From DATGSL01 sp964645585 (GTDB lineage: Bacteria; Verrucomicrobiota; Verrucomicrobiia; Opitutales; T3Sed10-336), in the NCBI GenBank assembly GCA_964645585.1, contig CAZYAN010000002.1, forward strand, positions 62,001 to 126,000: 64,000 nt of DNA, in the 5' to 3' direction. The position numbers and the translations under genes are program-made. Below are positions 51,769 to 60,776 of this stretch, piece after piece. Each line of letters begins with the position of its first letter. The stretch's first letter is position 1. The notes beneath the pieces are model-generated. The model saw only the letters and a list, made by a program, of their open reading frames with translations. It made no database searches and was not told the DNA's origin.

Positions 51769-54700
51769 ATGGTGATTCGACTCATGCAGCAACTTTCCAA
51801 ACAGCCGGGTTTTTCCACCTCCCAACGATCACGGTCCGGCCGGATAGCCGACTTCACCGCGCGTTGCGCCTCAGCGCAGGCCTGCCTTCCTTGCCGACTG
51901 CCCAGGCGACTCGGATTACTCCGGATGTTCACGGTTTCGCTGACAATCGTCGCGTTATCCAAATGCGCGATCGCAAACGAAGTCGTCAGCTGGGGCCGGC
52001 AAGTTCTCCCTCCTCCCGATCAACTGCGGGCGCTGCGAGAGATTGACGCCGGTGATGAATTCAACCTTGGCCTGCGCGTTGACGGCCGCGTGATCGCATG
52101 GGGTTCCAATAACTACCGGCAAGCGGAGGTTCCGGAGGATTTGGAGGATGTCGTCGCCATTGCCGCCGGCGCCCGCCACGCCCTCGCCCTCCGCCGAGAC
52201 GGAACGGTGGTCGCATGGGGAAACAATCGCGACAAACAGACAACCGTTCCCGAAGGACTCTCCAATGTCACCGCGGTCCGAGCCGGACGAGCGCACAGTC
52301 TCGCTCTCCGGCGCGACGGTTCGATCATCGCGTGGGGCGGAAATCGCGACGGGCAAACCACCATCCCCGCGGGCATCGGTCCGGCAACCGCAATCGCCGC
52401 GGGAGATGATCACAGCCTCGCGCTGCTCGCGACCGGCAAGGTGGTTGCCTGGGGATCGAACTCCGACGGCCAGATTTCGGTCCCCGAAGATCTCAGCGGG
52501 GTGATCGCCATCGCCGCGGGAGGTTCACACAGTCTCGCCCTGCGAAAAGACGGCACGCTCGTGGCATGGGGAAACAACGCCTTTGCCCAGTCGGCCGTGC
52601 CTCCGATTCCAGGCGCCATCGCGGCAATCGATGCCGGACGAGACCACACCATGGTGCTGCTGCAGAACGGCAACCTCTTGGCATGGGGAAGAAATCATTA
52701 CGGACAAATCACGATTCCGGACAACCTTCCGCCACTGCGTCGAATTGCCGCCGGCGGGAACCACAGTCTCGCGGGACTTCAGGACGGCAGCTTCGTCGCC
52801 TGGGGCCGAAACAATTCCGGTCAGGCCTTGAATCTTGACGACCTCTCCACCGTCATCGCGATTTCCAGTTGGGATGGTCACACGATCGCCCTGCGCGAAA
52901 ACGGCACGGTCTTTTGGTGGGGCTGGGAAGGCCTTTTCGGATCGGGTGTCGCGCCGGATCCAACACGGCTCCGGAACATCGTTGCGGTCGCTGCCGGCCG
53001 CGCCCACGGGCTGGCCTTGCGAGCCGACGGTACCGTCGTTGCCTGGGGCGACGATCTATACGGACAATCAACACCGCCGCCGGGCCTGGAAAAGGTCGCC
53101 GCGATTGCGGCCGGCGAATTTCACAGCCTGGCGGTTCGGGAGGATGGGAGCATCGTGGCGTGGGGCAGTAATTTTTACGACCAGATCAGTGTGCCGCGCG
53201 GCTTGAACGAGGTCATTGCGGTCGCGGGAGGCCAGGACCATAGTCTCGCGCTGACCCTTGATGGTCTTGTCTACGCCTGGGGCGACGACTTTCACGGCCA
53301 GCGCAGAGTCCCCGCCTCCCTCGAATCCGTCGTCGAGATCGCCGCGGGAGCTCTTCACAACGTTGCCTTGCGATCAAACGGGACTCTGGAGGCATGGGGA
53401 AGCGATTTGTTCGGCCAATGTTCTCCACCGGCTGGTCTCTCCGATGTGGTCGCTGTCGCGGCCAGCCGCAGCCATTCGGTCGCCGTTCGAGAAAACCGGG
53501 GTCTGATCGCCTGGGGCGGGAATCACTACGGTCAATCGACCATACCCGAAAACCTTAACCGTGTCGTGGACGTGACCGCCGGAAGCGGTCGAACCACGGT
53601 CGTCACAGGCAGCTACCGTCCGCCGGAAATCGTGAGCGAACTGGAGTCACGAGTCGTCGCCGCGGGAGAGGATGTCTTCATTCGCCCGCTGATAATTGGC
53701 ACACCTCCGATGACCTTTCAGTGGATGCGGGACGGGCAGCCGTTGGAGGACGCCGTCGGGGCCGCCTTGTCGCTGGAAAATGTCGGCGCTGCCGACAGCG
53801 GGTCGTATTCGCTCGTGATCGCCAATCGGGCGGGCAACAGCACCAGCCGGTCCTTTTTTATCCAGGTGGATGATCCGTCCGTCGAGCTGGAGCTTCGCCC
53901 CGAAGTGGCGGTTCTTGGAGGTTCAGCGGCATTAACCGCTTGGGTGCGAGGCACCGGCCCGTTCACTTATCAATGGGCAAAAGACGGCGAACCGCTGCCT
54001 CAGGCAACAGAAATGACGCTCGCGATCGAAAACGTTCACGAAGACGACACCGGCCAGTACACCGTCGAAGTTTCAAATGAACACGGCACGACCCGAAGTG
54101 AGCCGGTTCAACTGCTCGTGGAAGCGCGTATCGAAAGGCAGCCGCCGCCAGTAGTAAATGCCAGGATTGGGGAACGCACGGTGATCTCATTGCAGGCGCG
54201 AGGCTCGCCGCCATTGGAAATTCAATGGCTTCGCGAGGGAGTGCCCATGGAGGATGCCACAGGTCCTGAGCTGGTTCTTCCCAATATCGCGGTGCGCGAT
54301 GGCGGTATTTATTCCGCGGTTGTATCCAACCCCGCAGGACGAATCCGCAGCGAGCCGGTCGCGGTCCGGATTATTCCGCACATCCTTCTTCAGCCAGAGC
54401 CGCAGATATTTTCGAGTTTTGGCGGAACTGCTGTTTTTGAAGTGCGCGCCATCGGAAGCCTGCCGTTAAGCTACCATTGGATTAAAGATGGACGGCCGCT
54501 GACAACAACCCCCGAGCCGCGGCTTGTCGTGGAAAATGTCCAAGCTGAAGATTCGGGAGTCTACCAGGTGATCGTCCGCAATCAGGCGGGTCAGGTAGAA
54601 AGTGAACCAGCCAATCTGACGGTTCCGCCGGCGATCGCCATGCATCCTCAATCACAAACGGTCGACGCGGGTGAGGCGGTGACTTTCAGCGTCCGCGCGC

Positions 54701-55128
54701 TCGGCACCGAACCTTTTTCCTTTCAATGGCTGAAGGATGGTGAACCGATTTCCGGTGCCGAATCCCCCTCCCTCCGGCTGGAAAGTGTCAATGGCATCGA
54801 CGGCGCCCGGTATTCGGTAGTCGTGACGAATGAAGTCGGTGCCGCGACCAGTGAAGCGGCAACCTTGTCGATCGCGCCAGTGATCGTTCGGCATCCGGAA
54901 GCCGCCGACATTCCGGTTGGCGGAAATATCGTGCTCACGGTCGAAGCCGAAGGCGGGCAGCCGCTCTATTACCAATGGGCAAAGAACGGCAACTACATTC
55001 CCGAGGCGGAGGACCCAATCCTGCGTATCGACAACGCGGCGGAAAGTGATACCGGAATCTACGCGGTCATTGTCTCCAACGCGGCGGGTATCCAGGTCAG
55101 CGAAAGTGTTCGCGTCCGCGTGGAATGA
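51769..55128 (+). CDS. Giant secreted protein: fourteen RCC1-type repeats plus six Ig-like domains
   Basis: 1,119 residues from the ATG at 51769. A long basic n-region precedes the hydrophobic core 'MFTVSLTIVALSKCAIA' of a signal peptide (an inner start at 51925 would give a normal-length one). Fourteen RCC1/BNR-like units follow, each with an A-W-G motif ('VVAWGNN', 'IIAWGGN', 'VYAWGDD' and so on) and a '[G/A]-x-x-H-[S/A]-[L/V]-A' strand. Fourteen units fit two seven-bladed propellers. Then come six Ig-like domains of about 84 residues, each with the Q-W-x-[K/R]-[D/E]-G core and D-[S/T]-G-x-Y motif. No anchor signal is seen at the C-terminus. Probably an extracellular adhesin or matrix protein; function inferred. 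Confidence 0.9.
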   Translation: MVIRLMQQLSKQPGFSTSQRSRSGRIADFTARCASAQACLPCRLPRRLGLLRMFTVSLTIVALSKCAIANEVVSWGRQVLPPPDQLRALREIDAGDEFNLGLRVDGRVIAWGSNNYRQAEVPEDLEDVVAIAAGARHALALRRDGTVVAWGNNRDKQTTVPEGLSNVTAVRAGRAHSLALRRDGSIIAWGGNRDGQTTIPAGIGPATAIAAGDDHSLALLATGKVVAWGSNSDGQISVPEDLSGVIAIAAGGSHSLALRKDGTLVAWGNNAFAQSAVPPIPGAIAAIDAGRDHTMVLLQNGNLLAWGRNHYGQITIPDNLPPLRRIAAGGNHSLAGLQDGSFVAWGRNNSGQALNLDDLSTVIAISSWDGHTIALRENGTVFWWGWEGLFGSGVAPDPTRLRNIVAVAAGRAHGLALRADGTVVAWGDDLYGQSTPPPGLEKVAAIAAGEFHSLAVREDGSIVAWGSNFYDQISVPRGLNEVIAVAGGQDHSLALTLDGLVYAWGDDFHGQRRVPASLESVVEIAAGALHNVALRSNGTLEAWGSDLFGQCSPPAGLSDVVAVAASRSHSVAVRENRGLIAWGGNHYGQSTIPENLNRVVDVTAGSGRTTVVTGSYRPPEIVSELESRVVAAGEDVFIRPLIIGTPPMTFQWMRDGQPLEDAVGAALSLENVGAADSGSYSLVIANRAGNSTSRSFFIQVDDPSVELELRPEVAVLGGSAALTAWVRGTGPFTYQWAKDGEPLPQATEMTLAIENVHEDDTGQYTVEVSNEHGTTRSEPVQLLVEARIERQPPPVVNARIGERTVISLQARGSPPLEIQWLREGVPMEDATGPELVLPNIAVRDGGIYSAVVSNPAGRIRSEPVAVRIIPHILLQPEPQIFSSFGGTAVFEVRAIGSLPLSYHWIKDGRPLTTTPEPRLVVENVQAEDSGVYQVIVRNQAGQVESEPANLTVPPAIAMHPQSQTVDAGEAVTFSVRALGTEPFSFQWLKDGEPISGAESPSLRLESVNGIDGARYSVVVTNEVGAATSEAATLSIAPVIVRHPEAADIPVGGNIVLTVEAEGGQPLYYQWAKNGNYIPEAEDPILRIDNAAESDTGIYAVIVSNAAGIQVSESVRVRVE

Positions 55129-55152
55129 CAACCGTCCGTTGTGCGGCAGCGA

Positions 55153-55716
55153 TCAGGAACTGCCGCCCCCCGCAAACACACACAGGACCTCCGCCGTCAC
55201 CTCACCAGGATTGATCAGACGGTGTTTTTCCGTGGCGTCCATATAAGCGGAATCTCCAGCTTCCAGGCGATGACGCTCATCGCCATACTCGAGTTCGACC
55301 GTTCCCTTCACGACCAGGATAAACTCTTCGCCTTCATGAGGAAGTGCTTCCCTGCGAGGCTCGCCCGGCGGCACCTCCAAAAGCAAAGGCTCCATAAGTT
55401 TCGCGTGATCAGTAGGGGCCAATGCTTTATAAACAATGGCAGAACGCGGACGATCCCGCTCGACGGACTGCCGTTCCGCAATCGAGACGATCACCAAACG
55501 GCGTTTTTCATCAATGCCGGTGACAAGGTCCGCCAAACTGACGCCCAAAGCCGCAGCGAGGCGGCCGAGTGTCGCGAGGGAAGGTGTTACCCGAAAATTT
55601 TCGATCTTCGAAAGGACACTCGGTGTAAGCTGCGTCCGCTCGGCCAATCGTTCGAGAGTCAGCCCCCGTTTTCGGCGAAGCTCTCGGATCCGCTGTGCAA
55701 GAAAGACCAGATTCAT
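55153..55716 (-). CDS. XRE-family transcriptional regulator with C-terminal cupin
   Basis: 187 residues. N-terminal helix-turn-helix ('LRRKRGLTLERLAERTQLTPSVLSKIENFRVTPSLATLGRLAAAL') and C-terminal cupin_2 domain ('EGEEFILVVKGTVELEYGDERHRLEAGDSAYMDATEKHRLIN'), the layout of PuuR/SutR-type regulators that sense small molecules. The ATG at 55716 starts directly at the HTH; a 15-residue extension is less likely. A near-palindrome touches the start codon and may be an autoregulatory operator. Target genes unknown. Confidence 0.94.
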   Translation of the reverse strand: MNLVFLAQRIRELRRKRGLTLERLAERTQLTPSVLSKIENFRVTPSLATLGRLAAALGVSLADLVTGIDEKRRLVIVSIAERQSVERDRPRSAIVYKALAPTDHAKLMEPLLLEVPPGEPRREALPHEGEEFILVVKGTVELEYGDERHRLEAGDSAYMDATEKHRLINPGEVTAEVLCVFAGGGSS

Positions 55717-55736
55717 AGTTCGGCAAACCGAAACTA
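55716..55736 (-). promoter_or_regulatory. Candidate operator overlapping the start of the XRE regulator gene
   Basis: TAGTTCGG-CAAA-CCGAAACTA is an inverted repeat with a single extra A in one arm; the core TTCGG/CCGAA is perfect. It adjoins the start codon on the minus strand, where bound protein would block initiation. Confidence 0.4.
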
Positions 55737-55984
55737 ACCCACAATCACGGATGTGCGGCAACTCTTAACGGTGCTTCCAAGGCGGACGGATAAGGATGAG
55801 GCCGCCGGCAAAACACCATTCTTCGCGGCGGACCAACAGCAGAGGGCAAGAGCGGACCCAGTCCAGTGGCCTTTACAAAAGCAGGCAAGGACGACGACGA
55901 ATAGTCTGATACAGGAGTCTTTTTTCGGTTTCCAAAATTTCGTGTCGGGAGCTTTGGTTTCCTTCTCTGCAAAGGCTTGAAAAT

Positions 55985-56683
55985 CTATTCAGGGCAAGAG
56001 CGTGCATGGAAGCTGCGCTCAAACTTATCGTTTGTATCCGCACGCGGCACCCATTCAACATGACCGTCGGCAAACCCCCAGTTCCATCCTTCCTCGGCGT
56101 GATTCATTCGGGGTTCCGGACAATTTTGAGCAAAAGGAGCGTTATCGACCACGAGAACCGTAAATGTCCGGTATTCTTCAGGAATTCTGTTGGGCGCCTT
56201 ACGGATTCCGGCCATCTCTCCCGCTGTAAAATAGCCAAAATACTCGTAGCTGTGCCCGCCGCTGGAGTCTTCTCGCCCCCCAGGCGCAGGCCTGCGGAGC
56301 TGCGTGGTGATTCCCGCGGCCACACGCTGTTTATCAATCACGTTCTTCGTGCTGGGGCAAAGAAACAAATCGACGTCGTCCACAAAATTCGGATACAGGC
56401 CTTCAGGAGCGTTGTCTGCGCTGGCGGCAACCATCTCCCAATAGCCGGAGTCGTCATTGTCCTGCGCATACATCAGCATGCCCATGAGCTGCTGGCGGAT
56501 GTTGCTTCCACAGACGGCGCGGCGCGTGCTTTCGCGGACTCTCGCGGTTACCGGAATCAGGATCGACGCCAAGATCCCGATAATGGCGATCACAGTCAGC
56601 AGCTCTATCAGGGTAAATCCCTTCCAACGGCTCCATGATGTTTCCGATCGCTTCGTAAGCGATCTACCGAGTATGACGTTCAT
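55985..56683 (-). CDS. Prepilin-type protein with N-terminal methylation/cleavage motif
   Basis: 232 residues. Leader then 'GFTLIELLTVIAIIGILASILIPV', the class III prepilin cleavage site and hydrophobic stem helix. Globular part: 'AVCGSNIRQQLMGMLMYAQDNDDSGYW', a disulfide-prone Cys pair, and a C-terminal 'WNWGFADGHVEWV' (H-x9-DG-like motif). Such proteins are abundant in Verrucomicrobia and Planctomycetes and probably form pseudopili or are substrates of type II/IV systems. It is 20 bp downstream of the LamG-like gene, so possibly co-transcribed. Confidence 0.93.
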   Translation of the reverse strand: MNVILGRSLTKRSETSWSRWKGFTLIELLTVIAIIGILASILIPVTARVRESTRRAVCGSNIRQQLMGMLMYAQDNDDSGYWEMVAASADNAPEGLYPNFVDDVDLFLCPSTKNVIDKQRVAAGITTQLRRPAPGGREDSSGGHSYEYFGYFTAGEMAGIRKAPNRIPEEYRTFTVLVVDNAPFAQNCPEPRMNHAEEGWNWGFADGHVEWVPRADTNDKFERSFHARSCPE

Positions 56684-56703
56684 CTCGATTTCCCCCCAAG
56701 GCG

Positions 56704-57759
56704 TTACAATTTACGCAGGCGGTAAAACTCGCGACTGACTTCATCCTCGATCGTGAGGAAGGCGCGCTCGCCGAAACCGAGCCCTTCAAGTTCCACTCCG
56801 AGATCTTCCCAGCCCCCCGAGAGATCGCGGCTCCCCTCGATTCTGTAAACCGCATCTCCTTCTGCGACAAAACGGAGCGTAACCGTCGGAATGACTTCAT
56901 ATGAAACCGCCTCATTCAGGATGAAACGGTACGGAATATTGTATTTATCAGACAAATACTGCCCGACTTGATTTCGTTCCTCGTGACTCAGCACCCGGTC
57001 ATAAAAAAGGATTTCCGCGATATCGCCCTCCCAGGTATTCGCCAGGGACGGACTGGTCGACGCGCCAACCCGTACCACCAGGGAATCGGTGGCGACAGAA
57101 CGCCCCGGCTCTCCAATGTTTTGTCCTGAGGCGACCTCCTCTCCATCACGATAGAGGAAGGAAATTCCACTCATGAAGTCCACGACGGAAGAATCGATCC
57201 CCCATTCCCCGGAAATCCGTTCACCGCCATTGAGGGTGAGCGCGGATCCACTGTCTACGCTTCGAACCTGCATCGCATTGAGGCCGCCGGTTCGATACTG
57301 AACAAACCGAATGCCTGTTGGGTTGGCGCCTGTGCTCATGCGGAAAATGTTCTGGGCGCCTCCTTGCATGTTTTGCGCGACCGCGAAGAACGTGATACCT
57401 TCGACGTGATTCGCAAGACTCAGCGCTGCCGGAGAATTCGATTCCATGGCCGATTGGTCAAATGCGAGAACCGGACGGCCATTCGGTCCCGAGGCCCAGT
57501 AGAAGGGACGCGTATCGGTATCTGTCACCATCGGCGTAAAAACAATATCGTTTCCCGCTCGATCGCGCCATTCCGTGACGCGCAGACCGTCGATCGTCAG
57601 CGATTCGGCAGCCGACGCGTCCAAGTGAAGCCGCAACCGGTCCACAACCGTTAGCTCAGGATCCGAGGAAGGATTCGGACTCCGCGGTTCCGTGACGAGT
57701 ATCACGCGAAGATCATGTCGCGTCGAAACCGGCGCCCGCTGCGAGCGCCAAGCTTCCAA
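56704..57759 (-). CDS. LamG/ConA-like domain secreted protein, body frame (5' end out of frame)
   Basis: 351 residues from a TTG at 57759. LamG-like jelly-roll features are 'LHLDASAAESLTIDGLRVTEWRDRAGNDIVF', 'FFAVAQNMQGGAQNIFRMS', and the family hallmark 'WEGDIAEILFYDRVLSHEERNQVGQYLSDKY' near residue 260; a short beta domain follows. This frame has no ATG upstream before a stop (TGA at 57808-57810) and no signal peptide, although secreted relatives have one. A perfect signal peptide lies in another frame just upstream (57713-57811), so one base pair has probably been gained in 57715-57759, or the assembly is wrong. Confidence 0.8.
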   Translation of the reverse strand: MEAWRSQRAPVSTRHDLRVILVTEPRSPNPSSDPELTVVDRLRLHLDASAAESLTIDGLRVTEWRDRAGNDIVFTPMVTDTDTRPFYWASGPNGRPVLAFDQSAMESNSPAALSLANHVEGITFFAVAQNMQGGAQNIFRMSTGANPTGIRFVQYRTGGLNAMQVRSVDSGSALTLNGGERISGEWGIDSSVVDFMSGISFLYRDGEEVASGQNIGEPGRSVATDSLVVRVGASTSPSLANTWEGDIAEILFYDRVLSHEERNQVGQYLSDKYNIPYRFILNEAVSYEVIPTVTLRFVAEGDAVYRIEGSRDLSGGWEDLGVELEGLGFGERAFLTIEDEVSREFYRLRKL

Positions 57760-57811
57760 GGAAGCAAATGATGGTTCGGGATTTGGACATAATTGGCGAT
57801 ATCTTGGTCAT
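57713..57811 (-). pseudogene. Out-of-frame signal-peptide fragment of the LamG-like gene
   Basis: From the ATG at 57811 (preceded by AGGAGAGG) or the ATG at 57790, this frame reads 'MSKSRTIICFLGSLALAAGAGFDAT' and then stops. That is a complete signal peptide with an Ala-rich cleavage region and nothing after it. A one-base deletion between 57715 and 57759 would join it to the LamG body frame. It is the detached 5' end of the same gene. Confidence 0.65.
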
Positions 57812-57914
57812 ATTGTAAATCCTCTCCTCGTCTGGTGCTGACGCAGCCGATGGCAGCATATAAACTAAGCTCAAAGTAGCGTCTTGGGTTCTTTGTTTGG
57901 ATGCAACGATGCCG

Positions 57915-57943
57915 CATATCAAAGAAGCAAATTGGAGCGTCAA
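57915..57943 (-). promoter_or_regulatory. Candidate promoter of the LamG-like gene
   Basis: On the minus strand, -35 TTGACG (57938-57943), 17-bp spacer, -10-like GATATG (57915-57920), about 100 bp ahead of the ATG at 57811. A palindrome TTTCC-CTATA-GGAAA (57953-57967) lies just upstream. Confidence 0.35.
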
Positions 57944-58063
57944 GAAAAAAACTTTCCCTATAGGAAAACTTGTTCCCACTTTCCTCCCTTCCCGGAGGTG
58001 TGATATTGACGAGTCATTGACTTGGCGGGCGTTGAAGACAGCGGAAACAGGCGAGACGCTCCT

Positions 58064-58684
58064 CTAACTGCGGAGTTCGCTGCAGATTAGGCACATCGTG
58101 CCGTCGCAGCCTCGCGCCGTGCAATGTTCTCGCCCGTACAGAATAATCTGAAGGTGGATCGTATTCCAGCGATCGCGCGGAAAGATTCGTTTCAGATCCT
58201 TCTCGGTTTGAACAACATTCTTCCCGCTGCTCAACCGCCAGCGTCGCGCGAGCCGATGGATGTGCGTGTCCACAGGAAATGCCGGTATACCGAAGGCCTG
58301 GGCCATGACAACTGACGCTGTTTTATGGCCTACCCCCGGCAGCGCTTCCAATTCCTGGAACGTGCGCGGAACTTCGCCGCCATGCTTGTCCATGAGAATT
58401 TTTGACAAACCGGCGATCGCTTTTGATTTCGCCGGAGCCAAACCGCAGGTGCGAATGATTTCTTCGATTTCCTTGACCGGAAGCGCCTGCATCTTCTCAG
58501 GTGTGTCAGCGCGCGCAAAAAGCTCGGGCGTGACCATGTTCACGCGCTTGTCGGTGCATTGCGCCGACAGCAGTACCGCGATCAGCAGCGTAAAGGGGTC
58601 CTTGTGGTCGAGGGGAATCGGCGGGTCTGGATAAAGTTCCTCCAGCCGCCGCATGATCAGCTCCGCGCGTTCGGCCCGTTTCAT
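58064..58684 (-). CDS. nth: Endonuclease III-like DNA glycosylase/AP lyase
   Basis: 206 residues from the ATG at 58684 (a TTG at 58705 would add 7). Removes oxidised pyrimidines in base-excision repair. Helix-hairpin-helix 'LPGVGHKTASVV' (catalytic Lys) and 'VDTHIHRLARRW' (catalytic Asp) are intact. The C-terminal cluster region 'HCTARGCDGTMCLICSELRS' has four Cys, but not in the canonical C-x6-C-x2-C-x5-C spacing: the chain ends where the last Cys would be. The Fe-S cluster may be altered or absent. Confidence 0.94.
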   Translation of the reverse strand: MKRAERAELIMRRLEELYPDPPIPLDHKDPFTLLIAVLLSAQCTDKRVNMVTPELFARADTPEKMQALPVKEIEEIIRTCGLAPAKSKAIAGLSKILMDKHGGEVPRTFQELEALPGVGHKTASVVMAQAFGIPAFPVDTHIHRLARRWRLSSGKNVVQTEKDLKRIFPRDRWNTIHLQIILYGREHCTARGCDGTMCLICSELRS

Positions 58685-58757
58685 TTCTTCATGAAAAGCA
58701 GGCAATTCGCGAGAAGGCGCGCTTCACGCGTGTCCGCTTTGTGCAGCCGTATCACGC

Positions 58758-59204
58758 TCAACTTTTCGGGCCGCTCGCACCCGGCCCGTTCGCGCCCGCT
58801 TCGGGCTGCTCATCGGCGGGTGCCGACTCGTCGGCCGCTTTGTCATTCGGCGCTGCCGCACCGCTCCCGAGTTCCTGCAAGGACACTTTGCCTGTCGACG
58901 GATCGTAAGCGAACGCATAGGCACCAGGGAGAGCGGGAAGGCTCGTCAGGATGCCGCTTTCTATCAGTTGATTGAGATCCTCTGGATAACGCTTCTCGTC
59001 GTCCAGCAGCCGGTGGCCCTCAACCGCTTCCTGAACAATCATCACCGCGGCCTCGCGCTGGGCCTCCTGCTCGATGCGTATAGCCGACTCGACATGCTTC
59101 CGGTTCATCTCGGCAGCGTTCGGGCTCTCCTCGGGCACGGGGATTTCTTCCTGGACGCATCCGGCAAGTCCCATTGCCAACAGCAGTGCGATCGCTTTTT
59201 TCAT
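58758..59204 (-). CDS. Small lipoprotein with GspG-like segment
   Basis: 148 residues. Lipobox 'LAGC' after 'MKKAIALLLAMG', a charged helical middle, and a segment 'RYPEDLNQLIESGILTSLPALPGAYAFAYDPSTGKV' like the C-terminal calcium-region of type II secretion major pseudopilins. The tail is low-complexity Ala/Gly/Pro/Glu. Function unknown. It lies upstream of nth on the same strand with about 70 bp between them. Confidence 0.75.
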   Translation of the reverse strand: MKKAIALLLAMGLAGCVQEEIPVPEESPNAAEMNRKHVESAIRIEQEAQREAAVMIVQEAVEGHRLLDDEKRYPEDLNQLIESGILTSLPALPGAYAFAYDPSTGKVSLQELGSGAAAPNDKAADESAPADEQPEAGANGPGASGPKS

Positions 59205-59391
59205 ATTGCGCGAACCCTAGCAGAAGTCGCCAAAGTTTCGAGAAGGAATTTCATAATCATGACATCGACTTTCTGGCCAATCGTGAGAAGCGGGGTTTCT
59301 ACAGCCAAGCGTGAGGCGATGATTTCTTTCAGCGCCGTTGACGCGCGTGCCGCTGTCACCATGATCGGCGTTCATTTCTTCTTTCTAAAAA

Positions 59392-60624
59392 ATGGCAGAC
59401 ACCCAAATTCCCGCAAAAGAATCCCAGAAGCACCCCGAATCCACCGCAACGCAGTCCGCCGCTTCCAGTGCGCCGGCCCGCAAGGCATATCCGCCGGGAA
59501 GACTGATGTCGGTCGACGCGTTGCGCGGCTTCGATATGTTCTGGATTGTCGGGGCCGCGGCGGTTGCTCGCGCCCTTGACCGGATGGGTGACGTGCCCGG
59601 GACGTCGTGGCTCGCCAATCAGCTGCGCCACCCCCACTGGGAGGGTTTCACGTTCTTCGATCTGATCTTTCCCCTCTTTGTCTTTATCGTCGGGGTATCG
59701 ATCGTTTTCTCGCTCTCGAAAGCGATCGCCCAAGAAGGACGCTCCGCCGCGCTCCGCCGAATTGCACGCCGCACTCTCCTGCTTTTTATAATCGGTATCT
59801 TTTACGGCGGCGGGTTTGCACGGCCGATTGATGAGATCCGCTGGATGGGCGTTTTGCAGCGAATCGCCCTTTGTTATGGCTTTACCGCCGTCCTGTTTTG
59901 CTATTTCCGGCCGCGTGCGCTCGCGGGGATTTGCGTGTCGTTACTTCTGGGATACTGGGCGCTGATGACTTTCTTGCCGATTCCGGGCATCGGTCCGGCG
60001 AGCTATGACGAAGGCAAGAATCTCGCGAACTGGCTGGACCATCTGCTGCTTCCCGGACGCCTCTACCGCGAAACCTGGGATCCAGAAGGTCTGTTGAGCA
60101 CCCTTCCGGCGATTGCCACCTGCCTGCTCGGTGTATTCGCGGGCTTCTTGCTGAAGGATCGTCCGGCCGGCGTCCTGCTGACCCCCTTCGATCGGTTTGG
60201 AAAGAGCCGCGAGGCGGCGGTCTTGGCGGCGGCTGGCATGGCGGCCCTGATCGCCGGCTATCTCTGGAGTCTCCAATTTCCGCTGAACAAGCATATCTGG
60301 ACTTCGTCGTTTGTTCTCGTGACCGCTGGCTACAGTTCCCTGCTTCTTGCCGGGTTTCACCTGGTCGTCGATGTTTGGCAACGGCGAACCTGGTGTCTGC
60401 CTTTTGTCTGGATTGGCACGAACGCGATCACGATCTATCTCGCCCACAATCTGATGAGCTTCCGCAACATCGCCGAACGCTTCGCCGGGGGCGATATCCG
60501 CGACTATTTTAATACCGCCATTCACGCCGGGGCCGGAGATCTTTTGATCGCGATTCTCGTTCTTGGACTCAGCTTTCTCCTCTGCGGCTTCCTCTATCGC
60601 AAACGGATCTTTCTGCGCTTGTAA
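59392..60624 (+). CDS. DUF5009/HGSNAT-like acyltransferase family membrane protein
   Basis: 410 residues with about ten membrane helices. Family start 'RLMSVDALRGFDMFWIVGAA', then 'HPHWEGFTFFDLIFPLFVFIVGVSIVFSL' (the conserved His/Asp region), 'GVLQRIALCYG', and a C-terminal 'FVWIGTNAITIYLAHNL'. These proteins are relatives of heparan-alpha-glucosaminide N-acetyltransferase and probably move acetyl groups to periplasmic sugars (inference). A Ser/Ala/Pro-rich ~35-residue N-terminus precedes the membrane part. Confidence 0.9.
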   Translation: MADTQIPAKESQKHPESTATQSAASSAPARKAYPPGRLMSVDALRGFDMFWIVGAAAVARALDRMGDVPGTSWLANQLRHPHWEGFTFFDLIFPLFVFIVGVSIVFSLSKAIAQEGRSAALRRIARRTLLLFIIGIFYGGGFARPIDEIRWMGVLQRIALCYGFTAVLFCYFRPRALAGICVSLLLGYWALMTFLPIPGIGPASYDEGKNLANWLDHLLLPGRLYRETWDPEGLLSTLPAIATCLLGVFAGFLLKDRPAGVLLTPFDRFGKSREAAVLAAAGMAALIAGYLWSLQFPLNKHIWTSSFVLVTAGYSSLLLAGFHLVVDVWQRRTWCLPFVWIGTNAITIYLAHNLMSFRNIAERFAGGDIRDYFNTAIHAGAGDLLIAILVLGLSFLLCGFLYRKRIFLRL

Positions 60625-60776
60625 CCTCGGTCCGGATACGCGGACACCTCGGCTGGCCAGCTCCAAATGGGCGGTGCCATTCGAATCATTACCGAAGCTT
60701 TTCGCCAGGAATCACGCGTGTATTTCGCGGAGATTCGGCTAGCGTTTTCTCACCTTTTCTTCATCCTGTGCCAACT

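Noticed and set aside
55753..55984. Short overlapping frames on both strands downstream of the prepilin gene
   Set aside because: Neither has domain features or a plausible ribosome site; treated as non-coding spacer.
57702..57917. Third reading frame over the LamG 5' region as an alternative gene
   Set aside because: No signal peptide or motif; the signal-peptide frame at 57811 has both a ribosome site and correct composition.
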